DNA from: Bacillota bacterium
GTDB taxonomy: Bacteria; Bacillota; Clostridia; Oscillospirales; Oscillospiraceae
Length of the DNA: 6,791 nt
NCBI GenBank assembly: GCA_029268085.1
Contig: JAJUHD010000140.1
Span: forward strand, 1-6,791
Direction of reading: 5' to 3'
The position numbers and the translations under genes are program-made. This document shows positions 1 through 5,019 of the stretch, one piece after another. Below the pieces are notes generated by a model. The model saw only the letters and a program-made list of their open reading frames with translations, ran no database searches and was not told where the DNA came from. The stretch's first letter is position 1. Every line of letters begins with the position of its first letter.

Positions 1-1
1 C

Positions 2-379
2 GCGATCAAGGCAAAAGGCTTTAACAAACTCGCTTTGGGCCACCATATGGACGATGCGATAGAAACCTTTCTGATGTCGCTGCTTTTCGAGGGACGGATA
101 AGCTGCTTTAAGCCCGTAACCTACATGAGCAAAGCAGATGTTTACCAGATACGCCCGATGATATACGCGGGAGAAATACGCATCGCAAACCTCTGTGAGC
201 GGCTCAAGCTGCCCGTCGTGAAAAATGCATGTCCGGCCGATAAGGACAGCAAGCGGCACGAAATTAAAAAGCTTATTAAAAATCTTGAAGCGGATTATCC
301 GGACATTAAGTCAAAGATCTTCGGCGCGATGATGCGCCTTCCGCTCGACGGCTGGGAACCACGCGAATATAAAAGGTAA
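2..379 (+). CDS. TtcA-like tRNA 2-thiocytidine synthetase family ATPase, C-terminal part (5' end outside window)
   Basis: The reading frame is open from base 2, so the gene begins upstream of the window; the TTG at 35 is an internal Leu codon, not a start. TtcA enzymes activate C32 of tRNA with ATP and insert sulfur with the help of an iron-sulfur cluster held by three cysteines. Visible here are the family block L-G-H-H-M-D-D-A-I-E-T (from about base 35), a following E-G-R-I stretch, and the late N-A-C-P-A-D-K-D-S-K-R motif, whose Cys (codon 230-232) sits where the third cluster ligand of TtcA lies. The P-loop (S-G-G-K-D-S) and the C-x-x-C pair would be upstream and cannot be checked. The end is a TAA at 377-379. 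DUF554 follows 30 bp later on the same strand, suggesting co-transcription. TilS or another PP-loop ATPase is less likely because of the HH-x-DD block and the CPAD motif. Confidence 0.85.
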   Translation, partial: AIKAKGFNKLALGHHMDDAIETFLMSLLFEGRISCFKPVTYMSKADVYQIRPMIYAGEIRIANLCERLKLPVVKNACPADKDSKRHEIKKLIKNLEADYPDIKSKIFGAMMRLPLDGWEPREYKR

Positions 380-409
380 AAAATACACATAAAGAGAGGA
401 ACAGCTTAA

Positions 410-1153
410 ATGCACGGTCTTGGAACCATTGTGAACTGTCTGGCAATAATCATCGGCTCGGCAGTTGGGGTACTGATAAAGGGCGGTTTGGCAAAACGCT
501 TTGAGGAGACGATTTTTTCTGCGGTTGGGCTCGCTGTCATGTTTATCGGACTGGGAGGCGCGCTCTCCGGCTTTCTTACAATTAAGGACGGCGTGCTTGG
601 TACACAATACACGATGATGATGGTACTCTCCCTCGTACTCGGAGCAGTCGTCGGAGAACTTCTGGACATTGAGAAGGGGCTTGACCATCTCGGCGGATGG
701 ATTAAGGGCAAGATGCCGAAGAAACTCGCGGGAAATACCTTTGTGGATGGTTTCGTCACGGCTTCGGTGCTGTTCTGCGTCGGAGCTATGGCGATCGTCG
801 GCTCTCTTGAAGACGGTTTAAACGGAAACTATACAACTCTGTTCGCAAAATCCGTACTCGACGGAATAACCTCCGTTCTGCTTGCATCCTCGCTCGGAAT
901 CGGAGTTGCTATGTCCGCTTTTCCCCTCCTCGTCTATCAAGGCGGGATAACGCTTCTCGCTCAAGTGCTGCGGCCTCTTCTTTCCGATATGCTTATCAGT
1001 CAGATGTCCTGCATCGGATCCATTCTCATAGTCGCGATTGGCATTAATATGCTTTTCGGCAAAAAAGTCAAGGTTGGAAATCTTCTTCCCGCGATCTTCT
1101 TCCCGATACTCTTTGCGCTGCTGAAAAGCGTTTTTCCTTCATTGCCGGTCTGA
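410..1153 (+). CDS. DUF554 family integral membrane protein (YdfK/YqgA-like)
   Basis: This 247-residue protein is almost entirely hydrophobic and matches the DUF554 family, polytopic inner-membrane proteins of unknown function, possibly transporters. It opens with the characteristic G-T-I-V-N short block and a Gly-rich first helix. Likely membrane segments are about residues 4-24, 35-56, 66-83, 112-132, 150-187 (probably two), 192-216 and 224-243. The loop E-L-L-D-I-E-K-G at about 83-90 and the V-D-G-F-V-T-A-S-V-L-F-C-V-G-A-M segment from about 112 are typical of the family. Length is normal. The ATG at 410 is preceded by AGAGAGGA at 393-400, nine bases upstream, which supports the start. No separate promoter is visible in the 30-bp gap, so it is probably transcribed with the TtcA-like gene. 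A strong terminator follows. No substrate can be named. Confidence 0.9.
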   Translation: MHGLGTIVNCLAIIIGSAVGVLIKGGLAKRFEETIFSAVGLAVMFIGLGGALSGFLTIKDGVLGTQYTMMMVLSLVLGAVVGELLDIEKGLDHLGGWIKGKMPKKLAGNTFVDGFVTASVLFCVGAMAIVGSLEDGLNGNYTTLFAKSVLDGITSVLLASSLGIGVAMSAFPLLVYQGGITLLAQVLRPLLSDMLISQMSCIGSILIVAIGINMLFGKKVKVGNLLPAIFFPILFALLKSVFPSLPV

Positions 1154-1169
1154 GTACATAAATAAAATG

Positions 1170-1208
1170 TACCCCGAAAAAGAAAACCTTCTTTTTCGGG
1201 GTATTTTT
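1170..1208 (+). terminator. Rho-independent terminator after the DUF554 gene, probably bidirectional
   Basis: A perfect 13-bp stem (1170-1182 with 1191-1203) carries a TACCCCGAAAAAG left arm and an 8-base loop, followed by five T at 1204-1208. This is a textbook terminator for the plus-strand unit. Read on the minus strand the same stem is followed by an ATTTTATTTA stretch, so it can also stop the convergent minus operon. A second, weaker 6-bp hairpin (1154-1159 with 1167-1172) overlaps the left arm by three bases. Confidence 0.9.
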
Positions 1209-1270
1209 CATCTTTCACTTGGCACCGTCTCCGTATCGCCATAAATGAGATCGTCAATGTCTTCCCCCAT
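1208..1270 (-). CDS. Candidate 20-residue acidic micropeptide
   Basis: Two ATG codons lie side by side on the minus strand (1271-1273 and 1268-1270), followed by 19 sense codons and a TGA at 1208-1210. The predicted peptide is M-G-E-D-I-D-D-L-I-Y-G-D-T-E-T-V-P-S-E-R, with seven acidic residues and one basic. The main support is the Shine-Dalgarno AAGGGGGAG at 1276-1284, among the strongest in the window. Its spacing of five bases fits the second ATG better than the first (two bases), which is why 1270 is given as the start. The ORF lies 86 bp downstream of the metallophosphoesterase gene on the same strand and ends at the shared terminator, so it could be the last cistron of that operon or have its own promoter. 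There is no membrane segment and I recognise no family. It could be chance, since a 20-codon ORF has little statistical weight on its own. Confidence 0.4.
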   Translation of the reverse strand: MGEDIDDLIYGDTETVPSER

Positions 1271-1275
1271 CATGA

Positions 1276-1284
1276 CTCCCCCTT
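1276..1284 (-). promoter_or_regulatory. Strong Shine-Dalgarno of the candidate micro-ORF
   Basis: On the minus strand this reads AAGGGGGAG, five bases before the ATG at 1268-1270. A site this good has no other minus-strand start codon to serve, which is the best sign that the short ORF is translated. Confidence 0.45.
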
Positions 1285-1285
1285 A

Positions 1286-1309
1286 ATATAGAATTCGCGT
1301 ACTCTATAT
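1286..1309. promoter_or_regulatory. Imperfect 24-bp dyad, operator-like
   Basis: The arms ATATAGA and TCTATAT flank a centre of CGCG, with symmetry about 1297/1298. Ten of the twelve base pairs match; the mismatches are at 1293/1302 and 1295/1300. The dyad lies directly upstream of the micro-ORF Shine-Dalgarno, next to an alternating TA run at 1305-1314. This position and size fit a dimeric repressor site, but the sequence does not resemble an operator I can name, and no clear -35/-10 pair could be assigned there. Confidence 0.3.
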
Positions 1310-1356
1310 ATATATGCGGGAACTGTGATGTTATGACACTGTTTTGGGCTGCGATT

Positions 1357-2217
1357 TCAAGATTTCTTTAAAACAACGGTAACGACTTCGGGATTGTTCA
1401 GAAATCTGGGCAGGATCATGTATTCCCCCAGACCGCGCGACAGGACCATGTCGTATCCGCCTTCGTTATATACTCCCGCGTCATACTTTGGGAAAAAGCT
1501 CCGGTCTGTGCTGAACACTCCTCCCACGAAGGGAAAGCGCACGATTCCGCCGTGGGCATGCCCGCAGAGTATGGTATCGACAGGGAGATCGGGGTATTTA
1601 GTCATCCAGTCGTTTCGGTGGGCAAGGAGCATCTTGTATTTATCGGGATAGTTCTCAGCTATAATATCCGCAAGTTCATCCGGCTTCATCATGTCTGCGG
1701 GTCCGTTCGGGTCCTCAACCCCCGCAAGCACGATGCTGTCGCCTCCCTTTTCGAGCAGCACGAACTCGTTCCGCAGATATTTTATTCCCAGACCGTCGAG
1801 CATCTCCGCAAGCTCTGTCATTTCTCCGCTCGCCCATTCATGGTTGCCGCTCACAAAATAGCAGGGTGCGATCATAATAAGCTCTATCAGCAGCGGGCGC
1901 AGCTTTTCTGTCTGCAAGCCCTCCGTTTCATCCGTACGCACGTTCAGAAAATCGCCGGTCATTACAATAATGTCCGGCTTCTGGTCTCCTATAAGCTCAG
2001 GCAGCTTTTCACCATAATCCCTCATATGGAGGTCCGAGAGCAAAACGATTCGATAGCCGTCGAAGCTTTCGGGCAGATTACTGTAATAAAGGTCGTATTC
2101 CGTCGTGACGATTCGGTATCGGCTATCCAAAAACAGGAGCGTGATGACGGCGAGTATTATTATAAAAACTACAAGTCCGCGGTGTCTTGATCTTTTAGGC
2201 GCATTGGTAATCTTCAC
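1357..2217 (-). CDS. Membrane-anchored metallophosphoesterase (calcineurin-like, YkuE-type)
   Basis: The 286-residue protein has one N-terminal membrane segment (about 14-30, after a basic K-R-S-R-H-R stretch), so it is probably anchored with the catalytic domain outside. All five motif blocks of the two-metal calcineurin-like phosphoesterases are present: S-D-L-H (D62, H64), G-D-F-L-N (D89), G-N-H-E (N125, H126), A-H-R-N (H200) and G-H-A-H-G-G (H220, H222). It should therefore be an active hydrolase of a phosphoester. Members of this branch include YkuE and UDP-diacylglucosamine pyrophosphohydrolase-like enzymes, but the substrate cannot be read from the sequence. The start is a GTG at 2215-2217; AAGGAAG at 2224-2230 lies six bases upstream, inside the end of the NYN gene. 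That gene's TAA ends one base before, so translation is probably coupled. It is the second gene of the minus-strand operon. Confidence 0.92.
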   Translation of the reverse strand: MKITNAPKRSRHRGLVVFIIILAVITLLFLDSRYRIVTTEYDLYYSNLPESFDGYRIVLLSDLHMRDYGEKLPELIGDQKPDIIVMTGDFLNVRTDETEGLQTEKLRPLLIELIMIAPCYFVSGNHEWASGEMTELAEMLDGLGIKYLRNEFVLLEKGGDSIVLAGVEDPNGPADMMKPDELADIIAENYPDKYKMLLAHRNDWMTKYPDLPVDTILCGHAHGGIVRFPFVGGVFSTDRSFFPKYDAGVYNEGGYDMVLSRGLGEYMILPRFLNNPEVVTVVLKKS

Positions 2218-2218
2218 G

Positions 2219-3034
2219 TTATGCTTCCTTATCTCTGATATACATTATTTTATAATTCTGGTCGCCGGTCGGGCGGAGCTCGATTTCAAAGCGCGGCAGC
2301 GATTTTATCATCGAGCTGAGCTTACCGAACCCGAAGTTGCGGGAGTCGAAGTCCGGCTGCTTTTTTATGAGGAGATTTCCGAGATAGCTCAGGTCGCAGA
2401 ACCCGTCGTCATCGGCAATGTCAGCAACAGAGTCTGCTATGAGTGCCACGATGCTGTCGGGTATCGTTCTGGCAGTCTGTTTTTCGGCAGGCTTTTCGGC
2501 AGGCACCGCAGGCTTGGAGCTTGTCTTTTTCTGCGCAGCGGCGGCAAGCTTTGCTTCCTCGTCTCTTTCTTTGTTCAAATGTTCACGTATTACCTCGATA
2601 TAGACGAATTTGTCGCAGGCGACGATGAAAGGGCTGGGCGTTTTACGCTCTCCGATGCCGATGACACGCATACCGGCCTCGCGGAGGCGAATTGCGAGCC
2701 TTGTAAAATCACTGTCGCTCGAAACCAGGACAAAGCCGTCCGTCCGTCCGGCGTAGAGTATATCCATCGCGTCTATTATCATCGCTGAGTCGGTGGAGTT
2801 CTTCCCCGTTGTGTAGCTGTACTGCTGGATCGGCGTAACGGCGTTTTCCAGAAGGCTGGCCTTCCATCCGCCGACGTTCGGGCTGGTCCAGTCGCCGTAG
2901 ATTCTCTTTATCGTCGGTGTGCCGTATATCGCCACTTCCTCCATAACGCTTTTAAGGCAGTCGCGCGGCGCATTGTCCGCATCGATCAGAACTGCGAGAC
3001 GCAGATTATTTAATTCGTTTGCTCGGTTTGTCAT
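2219..3034 (-). CDS. NYN-domain putative ribonuclease with C-terminal OST-HTH/LOTUS domain
   Basis: The 271-residue protein starts with a PIN-like NYN (LabA/DUF88) nuclease domain, about residues 11-155. It has the expected acidic residues: D18 and D20 in the V-L-I-D-A-D-N-A block, D82 and D88 in T-D-S-A-M-I-I-D, and D107 and D109 in S-S-D-S-D-F. A Lys/Ala/Pro-rich linker (about 155-190, with repeated A-E-K-P/A-E-K units) leads to a C-terminal domain (about 190-265) that fits the OST-HTH/LOTUS fold, including D-G-F-C-D-L-S-Y-L-G-N and R-N-F-G-F-G-K-L-S. NYN proteins cut RNA and LOTUS domains bind RNA, so an RNA-directed nuclease is the likely role; the target is unknown. The start at 3034 was chosen over an upstream in-frame ATG at 3110-3112 because AAGGAAG lies six bases before it, and because the longer version would begin inside the -35 box and adds 26 residues unlike the family. 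It heads the operon with the phosphoesterase. Confidence 0.88.
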   Translation of the reverse strand: MTNRANELNNLRLAVLIDADNAPRDCLKSVMEEVAIYGTPTIKRIYGDWTSPNVGGWKASLLENAVTPIQQYSYTTGKNSTDSAMIIDAMDILYAGRTDGFVLVSSDSDFTRLAIRLREAGMRVIGIGERKTPSPFIVACDKFVYIEVIREHLNKERDEEAKLAAAAQKKTSSKPAVPAEKPAEKQTARTIPDSIVALIADSVADIADDDGFCDLSYLGNLLIKKQPDFDSRNFGFGKLSSMIKSLPRFEIELRPTGDQNYKIMYIRDKEA

Positions 3035-3040
3035 TTGAAA

Positions 3041-3047
3041 CTTCCTT
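3041..3047 (-). promoter_or_regulatory. Ribosome binding site fixing the NYN-LOTUS start
   Basis: On the minus strand this reads AAGGAAG, six bases before the ATG at 3032-3034. The same heptamer with the same six-base spacing precedes the phosphoesterase start (2224-2230). This decides between the short start and the upstream ATG at 3112. Confidence 0.8.
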
Positions 3048-3083
3048 TCAGGGCAGTATCCCTTGTCCTTGTATCGTACCGTT

Positions 3084-3112
3084 ATTCTACCACGTTTATC
3101 CCCTCGCAACAA
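3084..3112 (-). promoter_or_regulatory. Sigma-A-type promoter of the NYN-LOTUS/phosphoesterase operon
   Basis: Minus strand: -35 box TTGTTG (3107-3112), a 17-base spacer, and -10 box TAGAAT (3084-3089). The spacing is ideal and each box is close to consensus. Transcription would start near 3077, giving a leader of about 43 bases before the ATG at 3034. Confidence 0.7.
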
Positions 3113-3190
3113 CCCGAGTTTGTCGCCGTTTTTCCTGCATTATCCTCAAATAACATACAAAAACCGAGGTTTTGAACATAGTCAACAGAG

Positions 3191-3266
3191 TTATGCACAT
3201 TCAAATACATTTGTCAATAAAAAAATGAGGAAAATTATGCATAAAAAAGTCGAAAATAATTATGCA
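3191..3266 (+). repeat. Three TTATGCA heptamer repeats, the first a DnaA-box match
   Basis: TTATGCA occurs at 3191-3197, 3235-3241 and 3260-3266, all in the same orientation and spaced 44 and 25 bases apart. The first copy is part of TTATGCACA (3191-3199), which satisfies the DnaA-box consensus TTATNCACA and is preceded by GTCAACAGAG, a context common beside such boxes. The other two copies diverge after the heptamer. They could be binding sites for DnaA or another regulator, or chance in AT-rich DNA. Confidence 0.35.
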
Positions 3267-3327
3267 ATCCCCGGTGTTGAGGACAGCCTTCCAAATATAC
3301 CTTACCGTTTCATAGAGATAATAACTC

Positions 3328-3356
3328 TTGAAACCGGCCATTATTTGAGTTATAAT
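3328..3356 (+). promoter_or_regulatory. Strong sigma-A-type promoter of the foldase gene
   Basis: Plus strand: -35 box TTGAAA (3328-3333), a 17-base spacer, and a perfect -10 box TATAAT (3351-3356). The start of transcription would be near 3363, giving a leader of about 39 bases before the ATG at 3402. This is the best promoter in the window. Confidence 0.85.
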
Positions 3357-3382
3357 CATATAGCGTCTCTATTTATAGAAGT

Positions 3383-3388
3383 AAAGGA
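3383..3388 (+). promoter_or_regulatory. Ribosome binding site with unusually long spacing and an intervening ATG
   Basis: AAAGGA lies 13 bases before the foldase ATG at 3402, longer than the usual 5-9. Between them sits an out-of-frame three-codon ORF (ATG-ATC-ACA-TAA, 3389-3400) starting directly after the AAAGGA. No closer in-frame start or better site is present, so this is the likely but weakened initiation signal. Confidence 0.5.
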
Positions 3389-3401
3389 ATGATCACATAA
3401 C

Positions 3402-4961
3402 ATGAGTGCATCGCAGGAAAAGAAGCTCCGCAAGCAACTCCGCGAGGAAGGCAAGGACAAGCGCCAGATCGCTCAGAAAAAAGCCGAGAAGGCCGCTAAA
3501 CGACGTCATATTAACGAGCTGGTTATCAGCATCGTAGTTGTTCTCCTTATTGCCGCTATGCTTATTTTCAGCTCAAATCTGCTGTACACTAACTTTTCCG
3601 CGCTGCAGGTCGGCAGTACCGGTTATACCGCAGCGGAGTACAGCTTTTTCTATAACCTCTCCTACAATAATTTTGTCAATCAGTATAGCAGCTACCTTCA
3701 GATGTTTGGTCTTGATACCACAAAATCCCTTAGCAAACAGCAATACACCGAGGATCAGACCTGGGCGGACTATTTTAAGGAACAGGCTCAGAACACAATG
3801 AAGGAAATGACCGCTCTTTATGACGACGCTATGAAGAACGGCTTTGAACTCAGCGAAGAGGACAGATCCTCTCTTGAAAGCACTCTTTCGAGCTTGACGG
3901 CAGGCTATTCAGAGGCAGGCTATGCCAGTGCGGACGCTTACCTTGCAGCCCGTTTCGGAAAGGGCTGCAACGAGAAGACTGTCAGTGCTCTTGTTGAGAA
4001 ATACTTCATCGCGCAGGCATATTCCGAAGAAAAGAACGAATCCTTAACATATACCGACGATCAGCTCAAGTCGTATTATGAAGAAAATAAAGATGACCTT
4101 GATAACTACACATATATTGCCTACTTTGCAGACGGCTCCGTAACGGAAGAAACTAGCACGGATACGTCAGATGCTTCCGCTTCGCCCTCAGCTTCACCTT
4201 CCGCTTCTCCCGACACCGAGGCTGCAAAGGCTGCCGCCATGGAAAAAGCTAAGGGCATAGCCGATGCGATCGTTGCCGCGGGAACAACGGAGGAAAAATT
4301 CAAGGCGGCCGTCCTTGCCGAGACGCAGTCGGAGGCTTCCGAGTCCACGACGCAGGGCAGTTCCCTCAGCGAGAAATACGCGGACTGGATGAAGGATGCA
4401 AGCCGTAAGGCGGGCGATACCACCGTCGTCGAGGCAGACACCGGCTACTATGCGCTTTATTTTATCTCCCGCGATAACAACAGCTATCACACCGTCGACG
4501 TCCGCCACATCCTTATAAAGGCCGTGGCAGATGAGAACGGCACTTATACGGACGAGGCAAAGGCAACCGCAAAGCAGAAGGCCGAGGATTTGCTTGCCGA
4601 ATGGAAAGCCGGAACCGCCACAGAGGACAGCTTTGCTGAGCTTGCGAACGCGAATTCAGAGGATACCGGCTCCAATACGAACGGCGGCCTTTACGAAAAC
4701 GTCTATAAAGGCCAGATGGTAACTGAATTCAACGACTGGTGCTTTGCAGAAGAAAGAAAAACCGGCGATACGGGTATAGTATATGGGGAGAGCAGCAGCT
4801 ACAGCGGCTATCATGTCATTTACTATGTCGGTCAGGGCGATCTCTACAGTAATGTGCTTGCCGAAAACGGTCTGCGCAGCAAGGACTTCACCGAATGGAA
4901 AGATGCCCTTCTCGCGGGATATGAGGTCAAAACCGGTATGACCGCCGGACTAGTGAAATAA
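3402..4961 (+). CDS. Membrane-anchored parvulin-type peptidyl-prolyl isomerase (PrsA/SurA-like foldase)
   Basis: This 519-residue protein is predicted to help exported proteins fold outside the membrane. A Lys/Arg/Glu-rich cytoplasmic tail (1-36, probably helical) precedes one membrane segment (about 38-58). There is no lipobox Cys, so unlike PrsA it is an uncleaved type II membrane protein. Residues about 70-230 look like the helical SurA-type chaperone region. The C-terminal parvulin domain (about 365-478) is intact, with V-R-H-I-L-I (H369), an N-G-G-L-Y motif (427-431), T-E-F-N-D-W-C-F and G-Y-H-V-I-Y-Y-V (H471). Residues about 236-358 look like an earlier parvulin copy that has lost these residues, and an S-A-S-P repeat (about 258-270) is inserted in it. 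Start: the ATG at 3402 is downstream of a strong promoter, but its ribosome binding site is 13 bases away. A GC-rich hairpin and tcdA follow. Confidence 0.88.
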   Translation: MSASQEKKLRKQLREEGKDKRQIAQKKAEKAAKRRHINELVISIVVVLLIAAMLIFSSNLLYTNFSALQVGSTGYTAAEYSFFYNLSYNNFVNQYSSYLQMFGLDTTKSLSKQQYTEDQTWADYFKEQAQNTMKEMTALYDDAMKNGFELSEEDRSSLESTLSSLTAGYSEAGYASADAYLAARFGKGCNEKTVSALVEKYFIAQAYSEEKNESLTYTDDQLKSYYEENKDDLDNYTYIAYFADGSVTEETSTDTSDASASPSASPSASPDTEAAKAAAMEKAKGIADAIVAAGTTEEKFKAAVLAETQSEASESTTQGSSLSEKYADWMKDASRKAGDTTVVEADTGYYALYFISRDNNSYHTVDVRHILIKAVADENGTYTDEAKATAKQKAEDLLAEWKAGTATEDSFAELANANSEDTGSNTNGGLYENVYKGQMVTEFNDWCFAEERKTGDTGIVYGESSSYSGYHVIYYVGQGDLYSNVLAENGLRSKDFTEWKDALLAGYEVKTGMTAGLVK

Positions 4962-4975
4962 CCCTGAACAACCTG

Positions 4976-5019
4976 CAGCCGCGGCACGGAGTTTTTCCGC
5001 ACCGCGGCTGTTTGCTCTT
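4976..5019 (+). terminator. GC-rich hairpin after the foldase gene, probable weak terminator
   Basis: A 9-bp stem CAGCCGCGG/CCGCGGCTG (4976-4984 with 5002-5010) continues, after a 2x2 internal loop, into three more pairs around a short T-rich loop. It is followed by TTTGCTCTT, an interrupted T-tract, so termination may be only partial. That would let tcdA, which has no room for its own promoter in the gap, be transcribed by read-through. Confidence 0.7.

Larger units (their letters stand above)
3035..3401. other. Divergent intergenic region with two promoters and TTATGCA repeats
   Basis: This roughly 370-bp stretch separates the minus-strand NYN operon from the plus-strand foldase gene and is visibly richer in A and T than its neighbours. 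It holds the minus promoter (3084-3112), the plus promoter (3328-3356), a 14-bp near-palindrome A-A-A-A-C-C-G-A-G-G-T-T-T-T (3160-3173), and three TTATGCA repeats (3191, 3235, 3260). A 51-codon plus-strand ORF (3237-3392) spans the downstream half but is not called as a gene, because the foldase promoter lies inside it. No RNA gene or riboswitch is recognisable. Confidence 0.6.

Noticed and set aside
1552..2190. 212-codon plus-strand frame opposite the metallophosphoesterase
   Set aside because: The opposite strand carries all five phosphoesterase motifs; this frame has no family resemblance and no upstream translation signal.
2480..2560. Repeated TTTTCGGCAGGC-like units in the NYN-LOTUS gene
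   Set aside because: They encode the A-E-K-P/A-E-K linker between the two domains, which is ordinary low-complexity linker sequence and not a repeat array or CRISPR.
2105..2788. 227-codon open frame on the plus strand opposite the NYN-LOTUS gene
   Set aside because: It is antisense to a gene with clear domain motifs, has no ribosome binding site, and its product is Arg/Cys-rich with no recognisable fold.
3035..3112. Longer start for the NYN-LOTUS gene at ATG 3112, adding 26 residues
   Set aside because: That start lies within the -35 box, has no Shine-Dalgarno, and the added basic residues are not part of the NYN fold; the ATG at 3034 has AAGGAAG six bases upstream.
3063..3392. 109-codon plus-strand frame across the intergenic region
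   Set aside because: It crosses promoters on both strands, its first half is low-complexity and lacks a ribosome binding site; only the last 51 codons are even arguable and are reported separately.
3120..3400. Possible replication origin, because of the DnaA-box match and AT-rich DNA
   Set aside because: Only one full TTATNCACA box is present, no box cluster is seen, and neither dnaA, dnaN nor other origin genes flank it.
4160..4215. Tandem GCTTC-C-type repeats in the foldase gene
   Set aside because: These encode the S-A-S-P linker in frame; they are not an independent DNA element.
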